This document shows, in pieces, positions 1 through 8,400 of a stretch of DNA of 35,484 nt. The translations under genes were made by a program, and so were the position numbers. This DNA comes from Asanoa siamensis. Lineage in GTDB: Bacteria > Actinomycetota > Actinomycetes > Mycobacteriales > Micromonosporaceae. Within the stretch, counting starts at the first letter, position 1. Every line of letters starts with the position of its first letter. Under the pieces are notes generated by a model. The model was not told the origin of the DNA, made no database searches, and saw nothing but the letters and a program-made list of their open reading frames with translations. The stretch lies in contig NZ_BONE01000081.1 of assembly GCF_016862555.1 (NCBI RefSeq), forward strand, positions 1-35,484, read 5' to 3'.

Positions 1-1
1 C

Positions 2-1534
2 GCGGCGGCCCGGTGGGCGCGGCGGCGGGTGCCGGCGGCGATCCGGGCCCGCGGCTGGTACGCGGAGGCCCTGCGCCGCACCGACCCGGCCAGGGCGGTC
101 GGCGCCATCCGGGCGGGCCTGCGCATCCTGGACGAGCACGCGGCCTCGCTGGGCGCCACCGACCTGCGGGTGCACTCGGCCGCCCACCGCCGCGACCTGA
201 CGGCACTGGGCATCCGCCTCGCGTTGCGTGACGGCCGCCCGCACCGGGTGCTGGAGTGGGCGGAGCGCGGCCGGGCGACCCGGCTCGGGCACCGCCCGGC
301 CCGGCCGCCCGCGGACCCGCTGCTGGCCGACCTGCTCGCCCAGCTCCGCGGCGTGGCGTTCGAGCTCGCCGACGCGGGCGCGGCCGAGACCGCGCGGCTG
401 GTGCCGCGGCAGGTGGCGCTGGAACGGCGGATCCGCGACCATGTCCGCACGCACGCCCCGCGCGGCGGCACTCCACGGTGGACGCCGGTCCCGTTCGACG
501 CTCTGCGCGCGGCGCTGGGGTCGCGGACGTTCGTCGCGTTCGTCGAGTCCGACGGGGTGCTGCACCGGCTGGTCCTGGCGCGCGGCCGGTTGCGGGTCCA
601 CGCGATCGGCCGGGCGGCACCGATCGCGGACCTGGTGCGCCGCCTACCGTTCGCGCTGCACCGCCTGGCCCGGCCGGGCGACGACCGCCGCGCGGCGGCG
701 ACGGCGCTCCTGACGGCGGCCGCCGCCCGGCTCGACGCGGCGCTGCTCGCCGGCCTCGGCGACGAGCCGCTGGTGATCTCGCCGACGGGCGCCCTCCACA
801 GCCTGCCGTTGTCGATCCTCCCGTCCTGCGCCGGCCGCCCGGTCACGGTGTCCCCGTCCGCGACCCTGTGGTGCACGGCAGCCGCGGCGCCCCCGCCCGT
901 CGTCGGGCGTCCGCCGGTCAGGCCGGATCCTGTGCCGCGGCAGACGCGTGGGGAGTCGGCGGCGCGGGTCGCGGTCGTGGCCGGACCGCGGTTGCCCGGG
1001 GCCCGGGTCGAGGCCGAGCGGGTCGCGGCCATCCACGGTGTCGCGGCGATGGGCGACGCCACCGTCGAGCGGGTGCTGGCCGTGTTCGGGGCCGTCGACG
1101 TGTTGCACCTCGCCGCGCACGGGCGGTTGTCGACCGACAACCCCCTCTTCTCCGACCTCCTGCTCGCCGACGGGCCGTTGCTCGTGCACGACCTCGAGCG
1201 CCTGGAGCGTACGCCGCACACCGTCAGCCTGGCCGCCTGTGACAGTGGGCGGGCCGCCGTCTACGCGGGTGACGAACTGCTCGGCCTCAGCGCCACCCTG
1301 GCCGCCCGCGGCACGGTGCAACTCGTCGCGCCGGTGCTGCCGATCCCGGATCTGGCCACCACGGCCGTGATGGTCGCCTATCACGAGCGGCTCGCGGCGG
1401 GGGCGCCGCCGGCCGTCGCCCTGGCCGCGACCCAGCATGCCCTGCGGGACGCCGACCCGGCGACCCGCGTGGCGGCCGCCGGGTTCAACTGTTTCGGCCA
1501 CGGCTTCACCGCACCGTTCTCAGGAGGTCCATGA
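2..1534 (+). CDS. TPR/CHAT-domain protein (caspase-like), 5' end outside window
   Basis: The reading frame is open from base 2 with no stop, so the gene begins before the window; a GTG at 29 is only an internal candidate. About 510 residues are visible. The N-terminal part is alpha-helical and Arg/Ala-rich and reads like the end of a TPR array. The C-terminal ~250 residues are a CHAT domain (caspase HetF associated with TPRs). The expected catalytic pair is present: His in HLAAHG (His about 373 of the visible part) and Cys in LAACDSG (about 413). Known CHAT proteins are caspase-clan peptidases, some of which act in regulated proteolysis or cell suicide; the substrate here is unknown. The stop codon overlaps the following exporter start (ATGA at 1531-1534), so the two are translationally coupled. 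Confidence is high for the fold and low for the role. Confidence 0.85.
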   Translation, partial: AAARWARRRVPAAIRARGWYAEALRRTDPARAVGAIRAGLRILDEHAASLGATDLRVHSAAHRRDLTALGIRLALRDGRPHRVLEWAERGRATRLGHRPARPPADPLLADLLAQLRGVAFELADAGAAETARLVPRQVALERRIRDHVRTHAPRGGTPRWTPVPFDALRAALGSRTFVAFVESDGVLHRLVLARGRLRVHAIGRAAPIADLVRRLPFALHRLARPGDDRRAAATALLTAAAARLDAALLAGLGDEPLVISPTGALHSLPLSILPSCAGRPVTVSPSATLWCTAAAAPPPVVGRPPVRPDPVPRQTRGESAARVAVVAGPRLPGARVEAERVAAIHGVAAMGDATVERVLAVFGAVDVLHLAAHGRLSTDNPLFSDLLLADGPLLVHDLERLERTPHTVSLAACDSGRAAVYAGDELLGLSATLAARGTVQLVAPVLPIPDLATTAVMVAYHERLAAGAPPAVALAATQHALRDADPATRVAAAGFNCFGHGFTAPFSGGP

Positions 1535-2166
1535 TGGACGCCCATCTCGTGCTCGCCTTCGTCGCCGCCTGCGCGCTGATCTCCCTCGCGCCCGGGCCCG
1601 ACCTGTTGTTCATCGTGGCCAACGGGGTGGCGGGCGGCCGCCGGGCCGGTGTGCTCGCCGCCCTCGGCATGTCGACGGGACTGGCCGTGCACACGGTCGC
1701 CGCCGCGTTCGGCCTCGGGGCGTTGATCCAGGCCGCGCCGCAGGCCCTGACCGCGATCCGGCTCGCGGGCGCGCTGTTCCTGCTCTACCTCGCGGTCGCG
1801 ACCTGGCGCGGCAGCCGGACGGCGGCATTGGAAGCCACCGCCGCGCCCCGCCGCTCCCTGCGCCGCACCTTCCTGATGGCCACCCTGACCAACCTGGCCA
1901 ACCCCAAGGTGATCCTCTTCTACCTGGCGTTCCTGCCGCAGTTCATCGGCACGGGTACGACGGCCTGGCCGGCCACCGCGCAACTGCTCGTCCTGGGCCT
2001 CGTCCTCATCGTGATCGGCCTGGCCGTCGACGGCACCGCCGGCCTGCTCGCCGGCACCCTGTCCGAGAAGATCGCCGCCCGCCCCGGGTTCCGCCGCGCC
2101 ATGGAACGCCTGTCAGCCGCGGTCTTCGCCGGCCTGGCCGCCCGCCTGCTGACCGACAGCAGGTGA
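1534..2166 (+). CDS. LysE/RhtB family amino-acid exporter
   Basis: About 210 residues, the usual length for LysE/RhtB translocators, with six predicted membrane segments. It has the family N-terminal signature (APGPD near residue 20, then GxxxG-type helices) and the NPKVILFYLAF motif near residue 125. The family exports amino acids or related small metabolites using the proton motive force; the substrate cannot be read from sequence. Two adjacent ATG codons exist (1531 and 1534). A perfect AGGAGG at 1522-1527 is 6 nt from the second and only 3 nt from the first, so 1534 is preferred. The gene is coupled to the CHAT gene by overlap. Its last 54 bp overlap the 3' end of the convergent LysR gene. 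Confidence 0.9.
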   Translation: MDAHLVLAFVAACALISLAPGPDLLFIVANGVAGGRRAGVLAALGMSTGLAVHTVAAAFGLGALIQAAPQALTAIRLAGALFLLYLAVATWRGSRTAALEATAAPRRSLRRTFLMATLTNLANPKVILFYLAFLPQFIGTGTTAWPATAQLLVLGLVLIVIGLAVDGTAGLLAGTLSEKIAARPGFRRAMERLSAAVFAGLAARLLTDSR

Positions 2167-3111
2167 CCGGGAATAGACCACGTTCCACGGCTGCACCGGG
2201 TCCGCCGGGCGGGGGAGCGGTGCCGGGCCGTCCAGGACCGCGGCGGCGGTCGTGCCGAAGGTGGCGGCCGCGGGGTGCGGCGAGCGGGTCGGCCAGACCG
2301 CGGACGTACGGCGTTCCAGCACCGCCCCGGCCAGCGGCCGCCAGGCCACCCGGGTCTCGCGGCGGGCCGTGGTCTCCGGTTCGAAGGCGACGCAGCCGCG
2401 GGCGAGCACCAGGCCCAGCAGGAAGTCCGGGTTGCGGGCGTGCCGGACCGCCGCGGGCGTGAAGCCGTGCGCGCGGCAGGTGTCGAGGATCTCGTCGTAC
2501 CAGGCCGGTGCCGTCGCCCGCGGGAACAGCGCCAGGTCGTGGCCCGTCAGGTCCGCGAGGGCCAGCTCGCGCAGCCGGGCCAGGGACGACGTCCGGGGCA
2601 GCACCACGCCCAGGCGGACCCCGACCACCGGCCCGGCCCGCAGGCCCTCCGACAGGTCGACCGGGTGGTGCACCAGACCGATGTCGAGCCGGGCCTCCGC
2701 CAGCATCCGGAGCTGCTCGGCGCTGGTCAGCTCGTGCAGGTCCACGTCGAGGCCCGGCGTCCGGGCCGCCATCCCCGCCAGCAGCGCCTGCAGGGTCGCG
2801 GCGGGAAGCTCCGGGGGTACGCCCGCCCGCAGCGTGCCGATCTCGCCGTCCGCGACCTTGCGCAGCACCAGGCGGATCCGGTCCTCGGCGGCCAGCAGCG
2901 TCGGTGCCTCCGCGGTCAGCAACCGGCCCGCGACCGTCAGCGTGACCTGCCGCCGGGAGCGGTCGAACAGCTCCACTCCCAGTTCCCGCTCGAGGCGTTG
3001 GATCGCCTGGCTGAGCGGCGGCTGCGCGATGCCCAGGCGCTCGGCGGCCCGCCCGAAGTGCAGCTCGTCGGCGACGACGAGGAACTGCCTCAGGTGCCGG
3101 GCCAGGTCCAT
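2113..3111 (-). CDS. LysR-type transcriptional regulator
   Basis: A 332-residue LysR-type regulator. It has an N-terminal winged helix-turn-helix (residues ~1-60, with FGRAAERLGIAQPPLSQAI typical of the family), a linker helix and a C-terminal ligand-binding domain (~90-300). A ~30-residue tail is added where the gene runs into the 3' end of the exporter on the other strand. The ATG at 3111 is chosen because the HTH starts immediately after it and a -10 box lies 7 nt upstream. It diverges from a beta-lactamase-like serine hydrolase across 57 bp, the usual geometry of a LysR regulator and its target, as in AmpR/AmpC. Direct control of that gene and of itself is likely but inferred. The frame stays open far upstream, but that extension is antisense to the hydrolase gene and is not used. 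Confidence 0.88.
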   Translation of the reverse strand: MDLARHLRQFLVVADELHFGRAAERLGIAQPPLSQAIQRLERELGVELFDRSRRQVTLTVAGRLLTAEAPTLLAAEDRIRLVLRKVADGEIGTLRAGVPPELPAATLQALLAGMAARTPGLDVDLHELTSAEQLRMLAEARLDIGLVHHPVDLSEGLRAGPVVGVRLGVVLPRTSSLARLRELALADLTGHDLALFPRATAPAWYDEILDTCRAHGFTPAAVRHARNPDFLLGLVLARGCVAFEPETTARRETRVAWRPLAGAVLERRTSAVWPTRSPHPAAATFGTTAAAVLDGPAPLPRPADPVQPWNVVYSRSPAVGQQAGGQAGEDRG

Positions 3112-3118
3112 TCGCCCG

Positions 3119-3159
3119 AGGATATGCGAACGGATATCGGTCGCGCCCGGGCGGTAACC
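3119..3159. promoter_or_regulatory. Divergent promoter region for LysR and serine hydrolase genes with inverted repeat
   Basis: On the minus strand TATCCT (3119-3124) lies 7 nt from the LysR ATG. On the plus strand TAACCT (3154-3159) lies 9 nt before GTG 3169. Both fit -10 boxes of leaderless transcripts. Between them is a perfect inverted repeat, GATAT-N8-ATATC (3121-3138), which overlaps the LysR -10 and is a candidate LysR-protein binding site. Its spacing is not the classical T-N11-A. Confidence 0.5.
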
Positions 3160-3168
3160 TCGGGTGCC

Positions 3169-4044
3169 GTGCCAGCCGAGCGGATCACGAAGATCTTCGA
3201 CGCCGTCGGCGTCGACGCCCAGCTCCACGCGGTCGACGTCGACCGCGGCGGCGAGATCGCCGTGGGCGCTGACGATCCGGTGGTGCTGGCCTCGATCTTC
3301 AAGATCCTGCTGGTCCTGGAGTTCGCCCGGCAGGCGGCGGCCGGGCAGCTCGACCCGACCGAGCGGGTCCTGGTGCGGGCCGCGGACCGGCTCGGCGGCT
3401 GGGGCACCGCGGGCCTCGCCGACGACGCCGAGGTGTCGCTGCGCGACCTCGCCTACTTCGCCATGTCGGTCACCGACAACACCGCCGCCGACCTGCTGCT
3501 GCGCCGGGTCGGTCCCGACGTCCTGCCGCTGCTCGCCGCCGAGCTGGGGCTCACCCGGACCCGGGTCACGGGCGGGCCGCGGGAGCTGCTGGAGTCGATG
3601 TACGCGGACGTCGGCGCGACGAGCGACGCGGAGTTCGTGACGATCTTCCCGACCCTGCCCGCCGAACGCGTACGCGCGATGCGGGTCTTCGACCCGGCCC
3701 GCACCACGTCGAGCACGCCCCGCGAGGTCACCCGCCTGCTGGAGCTGGTCTGGCGTGACGAGGCCGGCCCGCCCGCCGCGACCGCGATGGTCCGCGCGCT
3801 GATGAGCCGCCAGATCTTCTGGACCCGGATCGCCTCGGGCTTCCCGCCCGGCGTCACGGTCTCGGCCAAGACCGGCACCCTCCCGGGCCTGCACATGGAG
3901 GCGGGCGTCGTCGAGTACCCGGACGGCGGCCGCTACGCCCTGGCCGTCTTCGCCCGCACCCGCTCGCTCGAGTTCCGCCGCATCGACGTCGACCTCGCCA
4001 TCGGCGAAGCCGCGCGGACCGCGGTGGAGGCGCTGCGCGCCTAA
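3169..4044 (+). CDS. Class A beta-lactamase-like serine hydrolase
   Basis: A 291-residue protein of the penicillin-binding/beta-lactamase fold. The nucleophile motif SIFK (Ser42, Lys45) and the KTG box (Lys234, in SAKTGT) are intact. The SDN motif reads TDN (Thr102), and I see no ExxLN omega-loop motif supplying the deacylating glutamate of true class A enzymes. It may therefore be a poor lactamase or an esterase/peptidase-like hydrolase. No signal peptide is visible from GTG 3169; an in-frame ATG at 3124 would add only a charged segment and would overlap the putative -10. Start 3169 is chosen for the TAACCT box 9 nt upstream. It is divergent from the LysR gene. The stop codon TAA is itself part of the next gene's -10 box. 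Confidence 0.85.
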   Translation: MPAERITKIFDAVGVDAQLHAVDVDRGGEIAVGADDPVVLASIFKILLVLEFARQAAAGQLDPTERVLVRAADRLGGWGTAGLADDAEVSLRDLAYFAMSVTDNTAADLLLRRVGPDVLPLLAAELGLTRTRVTGGPRELLESMYADVGATSDAEFVTIFPTLPAERVRAMRVFDPARTTSSTPREVTRLLELVWRDEAGPPAATAMVRALMSRQIFWTRIASGFPPGVTVSAKTGTLPGLHMEAGVVEYPDGGRYALAVFARTRSLEFRRIDVDLAIGEAARTAVEALRA

Positions 4045-4047
4045 AGT
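4042..4047 (+). promoter_or_regulatory. -10 box overlapping a stop codon, for the DUF4232 gene
   Basis: TAAAGT is a good actinobacterial -10 hexamer. Its TAA is the stop codon of the serine hydrolase. The ATG of the DUF4232 gene follows 8 nt later, as expected for a leaderless transcript. Confidence 0.5.
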
Positions 4048-4055
4048 GGCGTTCG

Positions 4056-4502
4056 ATGATCAATGCGTCGAACAGCCAACTGCGCGGGTTGGCGCGCAAT
4101 CCTGCCGGACCGGTCGACGGGGCGTCCGGCCTGCGGGCCATGGGCATCGTGCTGCGCAACTGCGGCAGCCGCCCGTACGCGCTGAACGGTTTCCCGGTCG
4201 TCCGGGTCCTGGACGAGGCCGGCGCCGCGCCGGCCGTCACGGTCGGCAACGGCTCCGCGCCGGTCAGCGCCCCGGACGCCTGGGACGCGCCGGCGAAGGC
4301 GCTGACGGTGCCGCCCGGAGGCACGGCCCGGGCCCGGATCCTGTGGCGCAACACTGTCACCGACGGCGACGCCGTGACCGCCGCCCGGCTCGCCGTCCGC
4401 CCCGCGCCGGGCGCCCCCGAGCAACAGGTCGTGCCCGACGGCGGCATCGACCTCGGCACCACCGGCCGGCTGGCGGTGAACGCCTGGCGCGAAGCGCAGT
4501 AG
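4056..4502 (+). CDS. DUF4232 domain protein
   Basis: A 148-residue protein matching the DUF4232 pattern: an early asparagine/GLR segment, then IVLRNCG, then a short aromatic/proline segment ending in NGFPVVRV, and a C-terminal beta-rich half with PPGGTARARILW. Most DUF4232 proteins are secreted or lipoproteins, but this one starts directly at the domain with no signal peptide or lipobox, so it may be cytosolic or its true start may be misplaced. Start 4056 is supported by the TAAAGT box. It lies 11 nt after the serine hydrolase and 10 nt before a LysE exporter. Function is unknown. Confidence 0.75.
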   Translation: MINASNSQLRGLARNPAGPVDGASGLRAMGIVLRNCGSRPYALNGFPVVRVLDEAGAAPAVTVGNGSAPVSAPDAWDAPAKALTVPPGGTARARILWRNTVTDGDAVTAARLAVRPAPGAPEQQVVPDGGIDLGTTGRLAVNAWREAQ

Positions 4503-4505
4503 GGT
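4500..4505 (+). promoter_or_regulatory. -10 box overlapping a stop codon, for the second LysE gene
   Basis: TAGGGT begins with the TAG stop of the DUF4232 gene and sits 7 nt before the GTG at 4513. The same stop-in-promoter arrangement occurs one gene upstream. A GAGGAG sequence lies directly against the start, too close for a normal ribosome binding site, which supports a leaderless start. Confidence 0.5.
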
Positions 4506-4512
4506 CGAGGAG

Positions 4513-5142
4513 GTGAGCTGGAGTTCGTACGCGTCCTTCGTGGTCTTCGCCCTCGTCCTGATCGCCATCCCCGGCGCCGACTTCGCCGTCACCGTGCGCA
4601 GCACCCTCGTCGGTGGCCGCCGGCAGGGCCGGTGGAGCTCGGTCGGCATCGCGTCGTCCAATGTGGTGCAGGGCCTGCTCGCCGTGGCCGGTCTCGGCGC
4701 GATCGTCGTGCACGTCGAGCCGCTGTTCCAGGCCATCAAGTGGGCCGGCATCGGCTACCTGCTCTACCTCGCGGCGCAGTCGTTCCGCTCCGCCTGGCGC
4801 GGCGACTACGCCGCGCTGGACGACGCGCAGGGCAGCCGCGCCGCCACCGCCTGGGCCGGCTGGCGGCAAGGTTTCCTGTCCAACATCACCAACCCGAAGG
4901 TGCTGGTCTTCTACCTCGCGGTGCTGCCGCAGTTCCTCGGGCCCGGCACCCCGGTCGCGGTGCTGCTCGTGTTCGCGCTGACCCACGCCGCGCTCGGGCT
5001 GCTCTGGTCGCTGCTCGTCGTCGCCGCCATGCACCGGGTGCGCCGGGTGCTGCGCCGCCGCCGGGTCCGCCGCGCCCTGGACGCCGTGACCGGCGCCGCC
5101 CTGGCCGCCTTCGGCGCCCGGCTGGCTGCCGAGAGCGCCTGA
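4513..5142 (+). CDS. LysE family translocator
   Basis: A 209-residue multi-spanning membrane protein with the LysE family landmarks: an N-terminal IPGADFAVTVR segment, GGRRQG after the first helix, YLLYLAAQSFR in the middle and TNPKVLVFYLAVLPQF. Six membrane segments are expected. It is a paralogue of the exporter at 1534-2166, with which it shares length and motif order, but it is clearly diverged. Substrate is unknown; the family exports amino acids, homoserine lactones and similar compounds. Start GTG 4513 is chosen for the -10 box 7 nt upstream. A hairpin with a T-rich tail follows at 5198-5235. Confidence 0.9.
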   Translation: MSWSSYASFVVFALVLIAIPGADFAVTVRSTLVGGRRQGRWSSVGIASSNVVQGLLAVAGLGAIVVHVEPLFQAIKWAGIGYLLYLAAQSFRSAWRGDYAALDDAQGSRAATAWAGWRQGFLSNITNPKVLVFYLAVLPQFLGPGTPVAVLLVFALTHAALGLLWSLLVVAAMHRVRRVLRRRRVRRALDAVTGAALAAFGARLAAESA

Positions 5143-5197
5143 GAACCTACCCTCCAGTAAGGATCTCGCGCGGCCACGGGATCTTACGTGTCGCATT

Positions 5198-5235
5198 CGG
5201 ACGGATCCTAACGATCAGGATCGTCCGTACTTTTG
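5198..5235 (+). terminator. Probable intrinsic terminator after the LysE gene
   Basis: CGGACGGATCCT (5198-5209) can pair with AGGATCGTCCG (5217-5227) with one bulged base and a 7-nt loop. A TTTT run follows at 5231-5234. It separates the exporter transcript from the promoter of the copper/sugar-oxidation cluster. Confidence 0.5.
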
Positions 5236-5254
5236 CTTGCTTGGATAAAAGTCT

Positions 5255-5304
5255 TGTCAACATCATCGAAAGATGTGGACAGTTCGATGATCAGCGATTA
5301 GGGT
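5255..5304 (+). promoter_or_regulatory. Promoter with two overlapping inverted repeats, for the copper/sugar-oxidation cluster
   Basis: TGGACA (5276-5281), 17 nt, then TAGGGT (5299-5304) form a near-consensus vegetative promoter. Two inverted repeats overlap the -35. One is TGTCAACATC-N7-GATGTGGACA (5255-5281, one mismatch). The other is ATCATCGAA-N12-TTCGATGAT (5262-5291, perfect). They share bases and cannot both form as hairpins, so they look like overlapping operators. The region 5143-5469 is otherwise non-coding and visibly richer in A/T than its surroundings. Transcription would start near 5311, leaving a leader of about 160 nt in which I see no known riboswitch. Confidence 0.55.
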
Positions 5305-5469
5305 CACCCACACACCACGTTGTTTCATCGATGTAAACGGCGCGTGAGCAGTGCACCTCGCTCGCCGTTCCACGCCCACGTCCCCGACTCCCCAGGCATC
5401 GCCAACCCGTCCCAGCGGGCCGGCGAGGTCTGCCTTGCCATGTCATCCGTCGGTCGAACTGCGGAAGGT

Positions 5470-8400
5470 ATGCCGGACATGCCCAATTCTGTCGTGCCAC
5501 GAGGCACGCGAAGGCGCCTGCTCAGCAGGCTCGGACACGGCCGGTTCGCCCGGCCGTCCGCGGCGTTCGCCGCCGTAACCGTCATGTTGGCCAGCGTCCT
5601 GCTGGCCGGGGTCCTGTCGGGCACGCGCCCGGCCGCGGCCGAGCCACCCGGCGGGGCGCAGCAACTCCAGGCCCAGGTGCTCACCTGGACGGCCGGGGAC
5701 AGCTTCCAGGCGTACGCGTCGGTGCCGAGCAGCGCCGTCGCCGGCCCGACCACCATCGTCTTCGAGAACAGCGCGGCGACCGGCAACACCACCGGGATGC
5801 AGCACACGCTGACGTTCGACACGGGCGACCCGCGCTACAACCGGGACGTCAACCTCAACCTGATCGCGGACCCGTCCGACGCCAACGGCGGCCGCTGGAC
5901 CGCGGACGTCACGCTGACCGCGGGCACCTACCGCTACTTCTGCGCGATCCCCGGCCACGGCCAGATGACCGGCCTGCTGGTGGTCACGGGTGGCGGCGGC
6001 GACACCACGGCCCCCACCGTCAACGCGCAGGTCGCGGGCGAGCGGGACGGCGACGGCAACTACATCGGCGCCGCGACCGTGACGGTCAACGCCACCGACG
6101 CCGACTCCGGCGTGGCCCGGGTCGAGTACGCGCTCGACGAGGGTCCGTTCGGCACCTACTCGGCCCCGGTCACGGTCAACAGCCCCGGCGCGCACACCGT
6201 GCGCTACCGGGCGACCGACGTCGCGGGCAACACCTCCGAGATCGGCTCGACCCAGTTCACCGTGGTCGAGCCGCAGAACCCGGACACCACCGCGCCGACC
6301 GTGACCGCGGCCGTCTCCGGCGACCAGGACGAGAACGGCGCCTACGTGGGCTCCGCGACCGTCACGGTCACCGCCACCGACACCGAGTCGGGCGTCGAGA
6401 GCGTCGAGTACTCGCTGGACGGCGGCGCCTTCGCGGCCTACACCGCGCCGGTCACCGTCAACACCACCGGCAGCCACACCGTGCAGTTCCGGGCCACCGA
6501 CGAGGCGGGCAACACCTCCAGCCCGCAGTCGGTCGCCTTCACCGTCGTCGACACCCCGGACCCGGACAACACCGCGCCCGAGGTGACCGCCACGGTCGCC
6601 GGCGAGCGCAACGGCGACGGTGCCTACGTTGGCGCCGCCACCGTCACGGTCGCCGCCACCGACGCGGGCTCCGGCGTCGCGACGGTGGAATACTCGCTCG
6701 ACGGCGCGCCGTACGCCGCCTACACCGCGCCCGTCGCCGTCAACCAGCCGGGGGCGCACACCCTGGCCGCCCGCGCCACCGACGAGGCGGGCAACACCTC
6801 GGCGCCGAGGACGGTCGAGTTCACCGTCGTCGACGCGCAGGGCCCCGACACCACCGCGCCGACCGTGACGGCGGCCGTCGCCGGTGACCAGAACGAGCAG
6901 GGTGCCTACCTCGGCAGCGCCACGGTCACCGTCACCGCCGACGACACGGAGTCCGGTGTGGACACCGTGGAGTACGCGGTCGACGGCGGGGCCTGGGCCC
7001 CGTACACCGCACCCGTCACCGTCACCGCGACCGGCGCGCACACGGTCACCTTCCGGGCGACCGACGAGGCCGGCAACACCTCGACGCCGGGCAGCGTGCA
7101 GTTCACTGTCGTGGACGCGCCGAACCCCGACAACACCGCGCCCACGGCCAACGCGACCGTGGCGGGCAACAAGGACAACACCGGTGCCTACATCGGCGCG
7201 GCGACGGTCACCGTGACCGCCTCCGACGCCGACTCGGGCGTGGCCACCGTGGAGTACTCGCTGGACGGCGCCCCGTACGCGGCCTACACCGCGCCGGTCT
7301 CCGTCAACCAGCCGGGCGCGCACACCGTGAGCTACCGGGCGACCGACCGGGCCGGCAACACGTCGACCCCGGCGTCGGTCTCGTTCAGCGTGGTGGCGGC
7401 GTCCAACGACACCACCCCGCCGACCGTCAACGCCGCCATCAGCGGCCAGCTCAACAGCGGCTGGGCGTACGTGGGCAGCGCGACGGTGACGCTCACGGCC
7501 GGCGACAGCGGCTCGGGCCTGATGCGCGTCGAGTACGCGCTGAACGGCAGCGGCTACCTGGTCTACGGCGCGCCCGTCACGGTCAACACCCCGGGCACGC
7601 ACACCTTCACCTACCGGGCCACCGACCGGGCCGGCAACGTCTCCAGCACCGCCTCGGCCACGTTCACCGTGGTGGAGAGCGGTCCGCCGGCGCCGTCCTG
7701 CCGGGTCGCCGACAACCGGACCACGGTCTGGATGGGCACGCTCGACACGGGCGTGGCCAACCGGGTCGTCGAGGGCGGCTGCTCGATCAACGACCTGGTC
7801 CTCGACGAGTCCCCGTGGGCCGGCACCGCCGAGTTCGTCGCCCACGTCACGACCCTGGCCGACCGCTGGCACCAGCGCTCGCTGATCCCCCTCAAGGACC
7901 GCAACGGCCTCGTCCGCGGCGCCCGCGAGAGCAACGTCGGCAAGGCCGAGTCGGTGCAGGGCTACGCGCCGCTGCTCGACAACAAGGCCACCTCGTTCCG
8001 GCTCTGGGAGCAGGTCGGCGGTGGTGGCTTCCGCCGCAACGCCGACGGCTCGATCACCAGCAAGCAGGAGGGCGGCCTGGGCATGCTCTGGTTCCCGGTC
8101 CGCACCTACGGCGACTTCTCGCTGAAGCTCCAGTGGCGGGACGACGCCCCCGGCACCGGGCGCGCCAACAGCGGCGTGTTCGTCCGCTTCCCGCAGGTGC
8201 ACCAGCACCCGCAGGAGCCCCGGCCGGAGTGGGTGGCCATCAAGTACGGCCACGAGCTGCAGATCTTCGACAGCCCGACCGGTGACGCGTACAAGAGCGG
8301 CTCGGTGTACGGCTTCGACCGGGTCGACCTGGCCGACGCGGGCGTGCGGGACAAGGGCGTCTGGAACGACTACGAGATCCGCGTGGTCGGCCAGCACTAC

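Noticed and set aside
2275-3168. N-terminal extension of the serine hydrolase frame across the LysR gene
   Set aside because: The extra ~300 residues are antisense to a well-supported LysR gene and low in complexity. A promoter-like box lies just before GTG 3169.
5305-5469. Possible riboswitch in the ~160-nt leader of the cupredoxin gene
   Set aside because: No known riboswitch consensus or strong conserved fold could be recognised. The visible inverted repeats lie upstream of the expected transcription start.
6004-7679. Regular repeats that could suggest a CRISPR array
   Set aside because: The repeats are ~285 bp, in frame, and encode Ig-like domains within one protein. There are no short identical repeats with unique spacers.
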